Counted from the first letter of the stretch, positions 10,712 through 21,276 are shown. The stretch is 64,000 nt of DNA from Hyposmocoma kahamanoa (GCF_003589595.1 NW_020653337.1:2423343-2487342), one strand, 5' to 3'. Translations and numbers: made by a program. The notes: a model not told the origin generated them from the letters alone.

Positions 10712-10909
10712 AACGCACACACTCAACATAGCCCCGCACTAGGGAAACCCTGTGTCGCGGGTGCCATGTACACACACATAGACATCCACAAATTACACCC
10801 AAACTCACGAGAGAAACAATTGTAGGCCATACAACTATTTCTCCCAGCCCGGGAATCGAACCTGGGACCTCTGCAGTCCGGCATGGTAACCGTTCGGCCA
10901 CGGAGGCAG
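10712..10909 (-). repeat. tSINE-A, tRNA-derived SINE
   Basis: The minus-strand head CTGCCTCCGTGGCCGAACGG includes an A box, with the B box in CCAGGTTCGATTCCCGG. The body ends GGGGCTATGTTGAGTGTGTG before the tail. Confidence 0.85.
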
Positions 10910-11087
10910 TTTATAGTTTATTAGAGAAAAGAAATTATGGGAAGCAACTGACGTCACCTGTGACCGAAAGATGCATGAAATTTAAAGGGTTCGTTTACAA
11001 GATAATTCCGGTAAAACCTGCACTGTGGCACAGCGCCACGTCTTGCTTGGGTTAAAAATGATGATTATTTTTTATATTGTGTAGGCA

Positions 11088-11260
11088 ACATACGGCAAAC
11101 AAGCATACGGCCTGCCTGATGGAAAGCGGTCAACGTCACCTTTAAACGCCTGTAACACGTGCACGTTGCCAACATTTTAGGACCCTTCTCAAACCCCTTT
11201 TGAAGGACTCCATGCCGCGAAAACCCCGACAGAGAGTTCATTCCATAATCTAATTGCGAT
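11088..11260. repeat. Diverged interspersed repeat (GGCAAACAAGCATACGGCC)
   Basis: GGCAAACAAGCATACGGCCT and GCCTGATGGAAAGCGG resemble a repeat I recognise from lepidopteran genomes. It ends about 100 bp before the DYRK exon. The identification is from memory. Confidence 0.45.
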
Positions 11261-11361
11261 CGTGACGATGATGATGACCTATGACGAGCGCCACGTCCTT
11301 AATAGGTTGAGCTGTGTATATCGATATGTTGTGTGAATAATGTTTGTATTCTTTGTTTTAG

Positions 11362-11503
11362 TTACAAATTGAAGCTGGGGCGGGCGAGGGACCCGGGCCT
11401 CCGAACAACAATGCAGAAGGTGCAGTGGCCAGCCCCCCACGAGATGATAACCACAATGCTGCACAGCCTCCTGAGCATCGTGTCACGCAACTTACTCCTA
11501 GTG
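11362..11503 (+). CDS. Dyrk2: DYRK class II kinase, internal exon (N-terminal region)
   Basis: This is a 142-nt internal exon encoding 47 complete codons plus the first base (G) of the next. It is GC-richer than its surroundings and open throughout in the chosen frame. The acceptor is TTGTATTCTTTGTTTTAG and the donor is GTG|GTGAGT. The peptide begins LQIEAGAGEGPGPPNNN, continues as a Gly/Pro/Asn/Asp-rich and probably disordered stretch, and ends HRVTQLTPS. The trailing G joins AA at 58902 to make Glu, giving LTPSEALKLYGDRLTE. This matches the start of the pre-kinase segment of class II DYRKs (LTPEQA..Y...LT..E in vertebrate DYRK2/3, from memory). Class II DYRKs are cytoplasmic/nuclear Ser/Thr kinases that autophosphorylate on tyrosine in the activation loop. 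A second frame is also open, but it does not give the DYRK junction. Symbol Dyrk2 versus Dyrk3/smi35A cannot be settled from two exons. Confidence 0.85.
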
Positions 11504-11814
11504 GTGAGTGTGTCTTTTTAAATTAAAATAAAAAAAAATCTGTTTATCGCACAAGCATAGAGACGCATATAAACAAAACAATAGAGGAACAATAACGAAA
11601 AAAAAAAAAATATATTAAAACAATTTGACATAATGATGTAGTACCTAATTCGCCGTCATGCGTGTCACGGATGCTACAATCGGGACTTGCTCAGCTTTAG
11701 GCATAATCGGCTTTGTTAAAACCGTTTCGTGGCACTGATTTTCAGCAAGCCCGGGGCGAGTGAGCCACTGACAAAAATAAAGAAATCAACAATAAATACC
11801 ACACCCTCTCAAAG

Positions 11815-12545
11815 GTAGTTTATTGGTTTAATGCTAACAATTTATTGCTTAATGCCAAGAAGACAAAGTGTGTTAAATTTGAATTACCTAATGTGACATC
11901 GACTAGTACAAACATATAAATAAATGGAGAAAAGTTAGACCTTGTTAAAAAAGCTGTCTTTTTGGGAGTGACCTTAGATAATAAATTTCAATGGTTTCCA
12001 CATAATATCTTCCTTAGCCAGCAGATTAAGTTCTGCTGCATACGCAGTGTGTAGAATTCGTGAGCTTTATTGAGATTAGTTACTTCCATAGTATAATGTC
12101 CTACGAGATTCTCATGTGGTAAAGCGGTAGATATACAAACCATATTTGTGTTGTAAAAACCTGCGATTCGTTCTGTGTATCATTTAGGCTCTCGGGCTTT
12201 GTCTCAGAGAAAAGTTTCAGGGGACTGGTATCATGACTGTGGCATCACAGTACATTTACTCAAATATTTTGTATGCCCGTAAAAATATACATAATATCAT
12301 TAAGAAAGAAGATATCCATAATATTAACCTTAGAACTAAATCCAAACTCATGGTACCACGATTTCGTTTAACTAAGACAAACGACTCTTTTATGGGGAAG
12401 TGTATACGTTTTTCAATAAGATTCCGGAGCATATATTAAGTTTATCATTTCCTAAATTTAAAAACTACATTAAAAATATTTTGATCGAAAAATCATGTTA
12501 CAAAATTGAAGACTACGTGTTATATAAAGATGCATCTGATCTGAT
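11815..12545 (+). pseudogene. LINE reverse transcriptase, C-terminal half (relic)
   Basis: Joined across frame breaks, the plus strand reads WFNANNLLLNAKKTKCVKF (a conserved reverse-transcriptase segment), NGEKLDLVKKAVFLGVTLDN, AVCRIRELY, then SLSFPKFKNYIKNILIEKSC and KIEDYVLYKD. Many stops and shifts make it non-functional. The C-terminal part recurs at 57255-57510 and 63040-63260, with short pieces at 20825 and 48990. The catalytic YADD box is upstream of what is preserved. Clade uncertain (jockey/CR1-like). Confidence 0.7.
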
Positions 12546-12617
12546 ATGATCTGAGTACACAGCCTGTGTCTGTTAATTTACAAATATCCTTCAAACTCAT
12601 AACTGCTTGCAGAAATA

Positions 12618-12672
12618 TAGTGGTAGTACTTCCCTGGACAAACTCTTCTACAAGTATCTTAACTGTTATTAA
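12618..12672 (-). repeat. S1 fragment (5' end)
   Basis: GTGGTAGTACTTCCCTGGAC and AACTCTTCTACAAG match the first ~55 bases of S1 in reverse orientation. It lies just downstream of the LINE relic. Confidence 0.6.
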
Positions 12673-12691
12673 ACCTTGGAGTTGAGAGAAA

Positions 12692-12760
12692 AAAATGCCT
12701 AGTCATTTTAGTCTTGAATAGCTCCAAATTGTTTCTTTAATTAATCAGTAAGATTTTCTT
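12692..12760. repeat. Unclassified repeat (AATGCCTAGTCA..CTTGAATAG)
   Basis: AAAAATGCCTAGTCATTTTA and CTTGAATAGCTCCAAATTG are shared with 55955-56020 and 6390-6425. Confidence 0.55.
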
Positions 12761-13065
12761 TCGCAAACAAAATTCAGGAGGATGGGCTGTTCAAAAGAAA
12801 AATCAATCAATGCCATCTAACGTCTTTTCAGGGTACTACAAAATACTCTTTGCTATTATAGGGTGTCCACTACATTTATCGAGACGGAATTGCTTTAACG
12901 CGAAATTGTAGTTTCGTAGGTTTTGAAGCGTATGAGGTAGACGCGGAGAAAGTCATTGCATGATATTTAAACATATGCCTTTTAGGAATTAAACGGACTC
13001 TTTTATGGTAAAATAAGCTCATATTCCATTCCATTCTTATATCCAAAAGCGTGCCTATAGCTTAG

Positions 13066-13425
13066 AGCAGAGGTTTCTGAACTGGTTTGTCTTGTAGTCC
13101 ACGAGCCATTTTTTCTCTTTTGTGTAGACCGCCCTAGGTTTCAAATATGGATTTTCTGCATGTTTTTTTTTGAGAGCTGCTCAATTCGGTTAGTTCAACT
13201 GTAAACTGAGAAACTTTATAAAAAAAACTTATGTTAAGTTTTGTACATACATTTAAGTAACTGAATGTAGCTACATATCTTGTTTGTTGTGTAATGTTTA
13301 CTTCGTAGGTAATCTCTCGTCTTGTAACCCCCTATTTCATCCGCTGGACTCTTTGAAGGTTGAAGTGGACTACTAGAGGTCAATGTAAACCTTATAAACC
13401 ACTTTGGGAATCATCGCCTTAGAAG
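13066..13425. repeat. hAT-like repeat (TTTCTGAACTGGTTTGTC start)
   Basis: CAGAGGTTTCTGAACTGG at the left and ACTTTGGGAATCATCGCC at the right match the two ends of the split copy at 16425-17205. The internal CCCCCTATTT and GGTCAATGTAAACC segments are also shared. Target duplication not resolved. Confidence 0.5.
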
Positions 13426-13789
13426 AATGCCAATGAACCTACTCAAATAGTAAACAAACGACGCACTCACACTCCGATCACAATACTCGAGTAAATAAAT
13501 ACTCGAAAATGTGTCGTAGCCGAGTTATGATCCCACAATAGCCGAATGACGTCACAAATATGAAAGATATTTACGCATGATTTGCGTAATATGATACGTG
13601 TGTACATTACGATATTTTATTGGCTTAGGAGTACGTAAGCGGCATAAAATTACGTTTAGATTTATTGGAGGCGTCGTTGCTACACTTATCATAAGTGGTA
13701 TTACGTGTAATTACATTGGTGTGAGGTATAATGCGTTAGCCACTTGCGCCTGGCTTTCGTTGTGGGTTTTCTTTTTATCTTCTTCTTCT

Positions 13790-14262
13790 TTGAGTGCCTC
13801 TCCATTATTGAAGGTTCGACAGTGCCGCGGAGACTGCCGACTCGGCAGTCAGTTTTCAATATCTTTCTTTGTCCAGAGCTAACTTGAACAGTTGTTCCAC
13901 GGTCTTGATGCCCACTCCCTGATGTTACGAAGTCATGACATTTTCCTTCTTCCAACCTTCCGCTTTCCAGCTACTTTGCCCATCATTATAGTGTGCAATA
14001 GGTGTTATCTGTCATGTCGCAGTACATGACCGAAATAGGCAACTGAAAAAACAACAACAAAAACTCCACCTTTTTCACCTTACGTTTAAGGACCTCAACA
14101 TTCGTGACTTTGTCCGTCCAACTTATGCGGAGAATTCTACAATAACACCACATTTCGAACGCTTCAAGTTTCCTGAGGTCTTCTTTTATGGTCCATGATT
14201 CGCATCCATACAGAACGACTGGCCAGATGTAGCACTGCAAGAGCCTAGTGCGGAGTTATCTT
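13790..14262 (-). pseudogene. LINE reverse transcriptase, C-terminal region (relic)
   Basis: Minus-strand translation gives LYGCESWTIKEDLRKLEAFE, MWCYCRILRISWTDKVTN and, after a frame break, GKVAGKRKVGRRKMS and NIREW. This order is the thumb/C-terminal region of a common arthropod LINE polymerase. The same family appears on the plus strand at 42915-43570 and on the minus strand at 50516-50757. Stops interrupt it repeatedly. Confidence 0.75.
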
Positions 14263-15046
14263 AGTAGAAGAATAATAATACATTATTGCAAGCCTGGCAA
14301 GCAATAGATTGCTTAACGAGTATGAGTTACAAGGCCGTGCGCTAGGGACGCCTTGTATTCAATACAAGTCAAGCAATCCCCGTTCCCGCCGATGCTTATA
14401 TGCATAGTGTTTTTCTCAAATAATATCCTCCTGAGGCCCCCGGTATCAACTATGATATTTTCATTAATATTTTTTAATTCACGCTATCTCAATGCATTCA
14501 TTCGATCTAATATAACGTTGCATTTCTTAAGACGTTAACGATTGCTAATAATATAAGTATTTTTCACCGGCGCGTGAGTATACAACGGGAATTCTTAATC
14601 GAAATTGAACCTTTGTGCAAATACCGACATGGTGAATTCTCTAAGGGGTAAATGTTGATTCAAAGTTACTTATTACCAGGGTTTCGTGTTTTTTAATTAG
14701 AAAGGACGTTAACCTTTCGACTTTTGCTGTTAGTGGTTTGGTTTTTTCAACCATTTAATACTGTATCGTAGGTGATACTTTGGGCACTCAAGTAATAAAA
14801 CATGCATCTTTATGGGTTGTGAATTAGATGTGAATATTAGTTGGTGAATTAGAGGTTAGTCAAGGAGGAAATAATAAAAGACAGGAGGATGTATGACGGA
14901 AAAAGTAAAAAAAATATCAATTAATATTAAAAGTAATATTTGACATGTTAGGACAATTGTTAAAAGAAAATGTTACTTATTGTTTTTCCAGGCATGTTAA
15001 TAGTAGTCTGTTGACCTTCTGTTAATGTGGTTGAATGTACAAGTTT

Positions 15047-15119
15047 GTATTAATAATTATAACAAACTAGTGGAGTAATTTCATAAAAAATAATTGAATT
15101 TCAATTCAATAAAAATTTA
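15047..15119 (+). repeat. tSINE-B tail fragment
   Basis: ATTAATAATTATAACAAACT, AGTGGAGTAATTTCA and AAATAATTGAATTTCAATTC are the reverse complement of the tail at 9098-9185. The tRNA head is missing. Confidence 0.65.
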
Positions 15120-15214
15120 AAATAACATTTTCTTTTGCAATATAACTATCCTAACATGTCAGATATCACTTTTAATATTTATTAATTTTTTTTTTGGAAA
15201 AAACCTATTTTTCG

Positions 15215-15300
15215 AATCTAAACCATGTATATTTGTTTTTTCAAACAAACCAACGTTTCGGACCCTTTACAGGTCCCATGGTCACGCGTGACATTCACGG
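15215..15300 (-). repeat. Penelope-like terminal segment, diverged
   Basis: TTTGTTTTTTCAAACAAACC, AACGTTTCGGACCCTTTACA and GTCCCATGGTCACG match the terminal segment adjoining the Penelope relic at 45409, with substitutions. Confidence 0.7.
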
Positions 15301-15739
15301 GTAAAATTTTTTTACTTTCTCTATTTACTCTTTATTATTTCCTCACATTGTTGAAGAAAAGCACTATATAAGCCTTGGCGGGAACGGGGATTGCTTGACT
15401 GGTAAACTGCAATGTCTTACTTCCCGGCAATAATGTACTATATTCAAAAAACTTAAACTATATTAAAGAATACCAGAGTTCCTAGGCATCCGCGGTATTT
15501 ATGCCGAACCTTTGGAAGGAAAATTATAGGAAAAAGATATACGGAAACATCCCGGTGTTATTTAGTTCAAGCAAGGTGGAAAGTTAATGTAGTGTCTTAT
15601 CAAGAAATTACAGTTAGGGCGCTGAACAAAATATGGTTAACGACTACTCCACCAACAAGAGCCTGGATTTTAAATAAGAAAATCAACGTCTTTTTTATCT
15701 AACAATTTATGGCGATAACATTTAGAACAATCAATTCGG

Positions 15740-16130
15740 AAAGGTGTGATTTCAGATTTAACCGATTTTGGGAAGCAAAGCCAGCCGGAAATTGGGTTAT
15801 CATCCATCCGGATTTAGCCGGACAAGTCAGGATTTCTGACCTTCTTCCCGAATTTGTCATTTATCCGGATTTTTCGGCTAAGGGTAACAATTTTCGGAAT
15901 AAAAAGTAAAATATCCATCTTGCAATTATGTAGCAAAACTCAATTCAAAAACTCTTCTACTGCCGCGTGAGACATAGAGAGATTTTCTATATTCCATATA
16001 TATTTATTTCATTTTCGATGTTACTTGTTGCTAAAAAGTCCGAAGTTTCTAGTAAATATCAGGTTTTTGCCCGTCTACTCAAATTTCGGAACGATAACTC
16101 TGGCCGGGAACCCAAAACCCTCATATAGCG
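15740..16130. repeat. Unclassified repeat, copy 1
   Basis: From ~15855 it aligns with 33730-33990: TTTTTCGGCTAAGGGTAACA, CGGAATAAAAAGTAAAATATCCA, CTACTCAAATTTCGGAACGATAAC. The first part, rich in CCGGAT/CCGGAA, is present only here. Class unknown. Confidence 0.5.
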
Positions 16131-16424
16131 CAAGTATTTAGAATCAACATTGATGGTGTTGTCGATAGAAAAATACAATACAGACCTATTGTTCTCTATA
16201 GTGATATATTTCATTACAGTATTTCATCGATTTCAGCTGGCAACATTTCCCGCTCGAGGGAACTTGACCTTTTACACGAGAAAGAGTCCTAAGGTTATAC
16301 AAAAATAACTGCTCAAGTTTTACTTACTGTGAAGTTTCCAAGGAGGCCCGCAACCTAATTCATTATCCGGAACTTAAGTTGTAATCCCACAACACAGTGA
16401 TATTTATTGTCATTCATTTATAAC

Positions 16425-17205
16425 AGAAGTTCTCAAACTGTTTTGTCTCGTAGACCCTCTGCCTATTCCTTGCTACTCTCGTTTACTTGGTACCTGGTGT
16501 AACGGGCTGGTATACTTTGCGTGTGGTGGGTTCAGGGTTCTACTCGTGCCACCCAAGCTCCTCCAGGAATCTTAGCAACCTGCTATCTGAAGACTTCGGT
16601 ACTCCAAGGTACTTCGCCACGTAGTTGATCACGCCGGAGCACTGTAGTAGGATGTGCACGGCTGTTTCCTCCCCCTCCATGCACGCTCCACATAGAGATC
16701 TGCCCGTGATGCCTACATTGAAAAAGTGTTTGTTATATGGACCATGACCCGTTAGGGCGACAGGTAGTGTGCGGAGTTCTTACCTTTAAGTTAGATTAAT
16801 TTACAAACCGTAAGGGTTGTTCATGTGTTATTATGAGAAGATTTTGTACCTTTGTGTATTTGTTCTTGACCATTGGTATGGGAGGGACACTATGGGTTCT
16901 GGTCCTACAGCGTGTGTCTCCGACCCTTTCCTTGTTAGTTCATCTGCTGCGTCATTGCCACGAGAGCCGCTGTGTTTTAATCGACTGTAGAGTTACGTGG
17001 TTGGGTATACATACCTCATCCATCATAAATAAGCCCTGAGTTAATGTCATAGCTGCTCAGCGCTTGAAGTACTGACATGCTGCACTCTCGTGTATCTCCA
17101 TTAACATCTCAAGGACCCCCTATTTTTTTAGCTGCCATGGATCACTTGTCGATTGGAGTGGACAACTGGAGATCAATATAGACTGCTTTGGGAATCATTC
17201 ATTAG
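16425..17205. repeat. hAT-like repeat, copy with a LINE inserted
   Basis: The left end AGAAGTTCTCAAACTGTTTTG is followed by CTCGTAGACC. The right end ACTGCTTTGGGAATCATTC is preceded by AGGACCCCCTATTTTTTTAG. The middle is replaced by the I-type LINE fragment. Confidence 0.5.
16540..17065 (-). pseudogene. I-type LINE: RNase H end and CCHC-like zinc knuckle (relic)
   Basis: On the minus strand HSGSRGNDAADELTRKGS is the last RNase H motif (H-S-G-x-x-G-N-D-x-A-D). Further on, LTGHGPYNKHFFNVGITGRS leads to the knuckle CGACMEGEETAVHILLQC (C-x2-C-x7-H-x4-C), and the product ends LLRFLEELGWHE before a stop. This order is the C-terminus of I/R1-superfamily non-LTR retrotransposons that encode RNase H. 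Frames are broken between the two blocks. The insert splits an older hAT-like repeat. Confidence 0.8.
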
Positions 17206-17235
17206 TAATTAACTGATTTTCAAAAATATCTCTTT

Positions 17236-17441
17236 TTATAATACCAAGCGACGAGATGAACAAGTCGTGCACCTGGTGGTAAGTAACACGCCTATCCGTA
17301 ACAGTTGCAGTGCCACTCAGAGCTTTAAATCACAAAGGACTGAGAGTCCCCCTCAGACGTAAGTTGACGAATCTCATGTGCCTATAATTTCACGAGCACC
17401 CTTACCATTCAAAACCGGAACACGGTAGTGCTCACATTACC
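17236..17441 (-). repeat. S1, 3' two-thirds of a split copy
   Basis: It starts ATAATACCAAGCGACGAGA and runs to CGGTAGTGCTCACATTAC. It continues after the insert at 17794 with ATTACCGCTTGGCGG, the next bases of the family. Confidence 0.75.
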
Positions 17442-17793
17442 TGTCATATGAAGAAACAGAAAATCTTCTTCATGCTGCTCAATGAAGTATTTTTAACATC
17501 AAATACGCAGTCTTTTTCCATTACACACGCAAGTACTCATTTGCTGTCTCCACAAATTACTACTAGTTATTATTATTATTTTTGCATAATGTATAAATAA
17601 AATAACGTAATAAATTGTACATTTTACTACGCCATTGGAAGGTTTGCTGGTACTTATAGCACAGGTTTTAATTTTTTAAGTACCAGCGGTCATATCTACT
17701 GGTTCTTTGATAGGTACTTACTTACGGTACACTATGCATGTTGTATTATTATTATGGCAAATAAATTTATTATTATTATCATTATTATTGTTA
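17442..17793. mobile_element. ~350-bp insertion splitting an S1 copy
   Basis: It is flanked by ATTAC on both sides. Its right end GGCAAATAAATTTATTATTA followed by an (ATT)n run looks like a retrotransposon 3' tail. No coding motif was recognised. Confidence 0.5.
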
Positions 17794-17871
17794 TTACCGC
17801 TTGGCGGTAGAAATAGGTTAAGTGGCAGTACTTCCCTGGACGAACTTATAATCACAAGGAGCTCTACTGAA
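17794..17871 (-). repeat. S1, 5' third of the split copy
   Basis: ACCGCTTGGCGGTAGAAATA, GTGGCAGTACTTCCCTGGAC and CACAAGGAGCTCTACTG are contiguous S1 motifs. They complete the copy begun at 17236. Confidence 0.75.
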
Positions 17872-18254
17872 ATAAAGAAATAAAGGTTGTTTGAGTTTAA
17901 GTTTCAGGTAAATACAGGATTGTTTAATGTTGACTACATAATGGAATTCCCGCTCAGAATGCTCCAAATCCATTAATTGCGCAGGCTTGAACGACGTCCG
18001 GCGATCATCCATCAACTTCAAGTTATTGATTGCAGAGGTTTTACTTTCCACAAGTCACACGGGAGATTATTAATCTTTATTATAGCATGCTAGTGTTCGT
18101 CCGAGGGTACTTTTTCTCGAAATTCTTTCAAACGTCTTTTAGGACAGTCCCATGTCTATTACCATGGACCAATAAACTCAAGAGGATTGCTGATACCCGT
18201 ACTTATACCTAGCTGGCGCTGATTAATATCCTCGATGTAGTTTATAGTATATAT

Positions 18255-18307
18255 AATTTCAGTACAGAGTACTAAAAAAACCGACCTCAAAAGTACGTGG
18301 AATTACG
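18255..18307 (-). repeat. R repeat end, cut by an assembly gap
   Basis: TTCAGTACAGAGTACTAAAA followed by AACCGACCTCAAAAGT is the hairpin-bearing end of R. The sequence runs into N at 18308. Confidence 0.7.
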
Positions 18308-18317
18308 NNNNNNNNNN
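18308..18317. other. Assembly gap (10 N)
   Basis: Ten N characters. The true length of missing sequence is unknown. Positions 18318-19175 beyond it hold nothing I can identify. Confidence 1.
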
Positions 18318-19187
18318 CCTCGTCTAGATCCCTACTAAGACACACTAGTTGCGCACGAGACGAACGCCTCGGCCACACACTACTGGAGCAGAGGACCGAG
18401 TTCATCCCATTTTAGGTTTTATTTTATTTTTTATTTATGCTTTAATTGCACTAGATTTTTTTTGTTGCTATTCGTTATTATTTAAATAGTAATAAATAAT
18501 ACCAATAACATTACGCACTTTTCGTTACCGAATAAATAAAAAAAAACTTAAGTGAGGTTTACACCAGACGATGTTAATCTTTATGGAGCTTAAATTAGAA
18601 CTGCTTTATTAAAAATGTCAAAGCAAGAAATCAGAAAAACTTGCTCTAACGTAGGCGTTATTCACAAATTCACTCACAATTCACAAAAATTTTTCAAAAG
18701 CCTAGCCGGTTAATTTATTTTTTATTTGAAGTTTAATTTGAAAATAAATAATTAGTCGACTGTCAATATCATGTTTTCGATCATTTTGTGCAATTTCGAT
18801 TTTATTCAATAAAGTTGAGCAAAGGTGATCACACACTTGTTTGCGCCGAAAGAATCGACCGAGCCCCAAGACCCTACGTTTCGTTACTTCTGAAGTGTTG
18901 TTAAAGCGAACAATATTTGTTCATTGTGATGGAACTTGGTAAGGTTTTATGTCAGTTTATTGATGGACGATGAAGAAAGTGAAATACGTTAGAATAATAT
19001 GAAAAAAAAAGGGAATTGTTTATTACACATTACTTTATAGTAAAAATATAAACAAAACTACCTGGTTTTAAGGGTAAATACCCTATGGCCGAACCGAATC
19101 TCATTACATCATCCGAATTCATCTGGAATTCAGGTATCTTCCGAATTCTTCAGGCGATTTGTCCGTTCGATAATTCTAAAAATCTAT

Positions 19188-19492
19188 CGAGTTCTTAGGT
19201 TTTCGCGATTGTTACACATAGGAAATGAAACTATTTTTCCGGATTTAAATCGCGTATATTTGTTTTTTCAAACAAACCGACGTTAAATTAAAAATAAGGT
19301 ATTTAATTAATAACTATTGTAACTATAGTGAAAAAATAGGGTGGTTTGCATCAATATTGGACATAACTGGTTGAAGACTGTACCACCTCAGTCAACCGTG
19401 ACCATGGGACCTGTAAAGGGCCCGAAACGTCGGTTTGTTTGAAAAAACAAATATACGCGATTTAAATCCGGAAAAATAGTTTCATTTCCTAT
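19188..19492 (+). mobile_element. Snap-back Penelope-like element, copy 1
   Basis: It is flanked by the perfect 12-bp direct repeat CTAAAAATCTAT (19176-19187 and 19493-19504). The right part is a Penelope 3' UTR and terminus in plus orientation (TAATAACTATTGTAACTATA, GGGCCCGAAACGTCGGTTTG, CCGGAAAAATAGTTTCATTT). The left part, 19188-19282, is an inverted copy of that terminus. The UTR matches the one downstream of the GIY-YIG relic at 45719 (minus strand), which identifies the parent. Confidence 0.88.
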
Positions 19493-20134
19493 CTAAAAAT
19501 CTATTTTTTCGGCACGTTCGGCGTCGACCAGTATGTGCGATTATCTCTAGGTTGTACGTCGATGTTAAACGATTTTAAATATAAGTGCCAGTTCATATCC
19601 AATTCTTATTTATTTAAACATAAACGTTACTATTTTGTATTCTCACTTTTTTACTTTCCCTTATGTGTCTTCGTCGAGTGCCAAGCAAGCTTACTCTATG
19701 CAATGAGACGTCAGCAACGTGTGAAATGTCATTTTTTTCCATTCGAAAAAGGTCGTTTTTCATTTGCGACGGTGTGAATATTAATGAACGTTCCCTGACA
19801 CCTACATTGTCGTGATATTTCGCCTACGCTTTTTCCTATTTTTATTTAGATCTAAAAATGGATTCAATAAAGGGAAATTGTAACGTCATCTTTTCATGTA
19901 AAGGGTCAGGAATACGTCAAGCCTGTCATCCTGTCAGCCATTTAAGATTTGAATTCGACTATATGCCGTTGACGATAAGGGTGCGTTCCAATTAGACGTA
20001 TCTACAAGCACTGCACGATGCAGTCAGAGTGCTTTAGTCTGTCTTTTTTGAAGACAATGCAAAATGACATTTACAGGGTTGCCAGTTTTTGTACAATTTT
20101 AAATAGTCATGTATTATAAGAAGTATAAAGTATA

Positions 20135-20270
20135 GTAGCTGTAGAGGTCCTTGTGAAAGAGTTCGTCCAGGGAAGTACTGAGTACTGCCACCTTACCTAT
20201 TTCTGCCGCCAAGCAGTCAGCATTACTGTGTTCCGGTTTTGAAGGGTTAAGGGTGCTGGTGAAATTACGT
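20135..20270 (+). repeat. S1, 3'-truncated
   Basis: It starts TAGAGGTCCTTGTGAAAGAG, has a small duplication (GTACTGAGTACTGCC), and stops after GGTGCTGGTGAAATTAC. 19505-20130 before it holds nothing identifiable. Confidence 0.75.
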
Positions 20271-20600
20271 AAATTAATTAGTATGCATGAATTTTCAAAA
20301 ATTGTCAATTCAAATGAGCCCGTGCCCAGTAGTTGGAAGAATAATGAGTATGATGGTTCAGATGAAACAAGGTCGGCTAATTATTCATAAGCGTGTCCAA
20401 TATTCAGTGGATAGATGATATAATATTATTTATCGACTGCAATAACTAGTTGCTTGCAAGCGAGCAACACTTTTTGCGTTATTAACTGATGATAGTCCAG
20501 CTCAGTTCAGTCAAATGATTGACTACATCTTTAAAAAAGACAGACTATAGTAATGACGGTGAAAGATTTTTTATGAAAAATAGTCGAGGAACAATACTCT

Positions 20601-20820
20601 CAGTACCGAGTACTAAAAAACCGACCTCAAAAATCAATCACCCGTAGATTTTGCCACCTTTATTTTCTTGATTTTTAAATGGTATAACTACTGAAGAATC
20701 CTCTTTCCAACAAAAAAAAGAAACTTCAAAATCGATTCCCAAATTATCGCGCAACATACATACAAAAAAAAACATGGATTCGAATCGGAAACCTCTTCAT
20801 TTTTCTGAAGTCGGTTAAAA
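20601..20820 (-). repeat. R repeat, full length
   Basis: It runs from CAGTACCGAGTACTAAAAAA, CCGACCTCAAAA to CTGAAGTCGGTTAAAA. Internal landmarks ATCCTCTTTCCAACAAAAAA and CGCGCAACATACATAC are present. Confidence 0.8.
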
Positions 20821-20824
20821 TAAC

Positions 20825-20960
20825 TGGCTGTTCCTGACAGTCTTTCACAAAGTCACAAATTCAATTTTAAGGCAATGTATACGCTTCTATAATAAGATTC
20901 TAAGAAAAGAGATTGTTATTCAAAATTTTCCTTTTACGAGATTTAAAACTACAGTGTAAT
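20825..20960 (+). pseudogene. LINE fragment (family of 11815-12545)
   Basis: GGCAATGTATACGCTTCTAT and AATAAGATTCTAAG parallel the stretch GGGAAGTGTATACG.. AATAAGATTCCG of the LINE at 12.4 kb. It is strongly decayed. Confidence 0.45.
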
Positions 20961-21190
20961 AAGGGCGCGTTTATACGACACGAATATCGTCGCGCTCACC
21001 CCGCGCGGTCGACGTGCACGTCTTCATAGATCGAACTGTCATGGCAAAATACGCTCTGTTTATTTAGCTTTTAGCTGGAAGGCACTAACTTGTCTTTTGT
21101 CTACGCGGTCGCCGAACGGAGTCCGCTCTTCGACCGCGTGGCGGCCGCGCGAAAACATGCTCCTCGTGTGTCTGGGCGCTTACAATAAGT
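20956..21190. other. GC-rich patch with short inverted ends
   Basis: AAGGGCGCGTTTATACG at the left and TCTGGGCGCTT at the right are partly inverse, and the interior is rich in CGCG and GCGGCCGCGC. It could be an old TIR element. No coding content recognised. Confidence 0.35.
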
Positions 21191-21276
21191 TTTTTATTAT
21201 ACAGTTTCTGCGTAATTGGACAATAAAAAACCATGGTACTGAACCGTTTTATGGTTCTCTTCATCTATCGTATCAA

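Larger units (their letters stand above)
1..11361 (+). other. Intron upstream of the DYRK exon (3' part)
   Basis: The exon at 11362 is preceded by a pyrimidine-rich tract and AG (TTCTTTGTTTTAG), so what lies to its left is intron of the same gene. No earlier coding exon could be recognised here. The exon at 11362 begins in phase 0, so the missing upstream exon must end on a codon boundary. Positions 1-898, 1410-1955 and 2340-3450 hold nothing I can identify. Confidence 0.7.
14366..15405. repeat. Large inverted-repeat structure built from Penelope-associated ends
   Basis: GTCAAGCAATCCCCGTTCCC at 14369 is mirrored by GGGAACGGGGATTGCTTGAC ending near 15400, about 1.03 kb apart. Inner arms also mirror each other: TTGACATGTTAGGACAATTG at ~14940 against CTATCCTAACATGTCAGAT at ~15147, and GGAAATAATAAAAGA at 14868 against TCTTTATTATTTCC at ~15328. 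The right arm carries the Penelope-type terminal motif. Probably two inverted copies of one terminal segment with an interior that includes a tSINE-B tail. Confidence 0.55.

Noticed and set aside
11363..11521. Alternative frame of the DYRK exon (YKLKLGRARDPGLRTTMQ..)
   Set aside because: Open but incompatible with the phase of the 58902 exon. The chosen frame restores the DYRK motif across the junction.
13598..13882. 94-codon plus-strand frame with apparent membrane segments
   Set aside because: The right half is the antisense of a LINE relic and the left half has no support.
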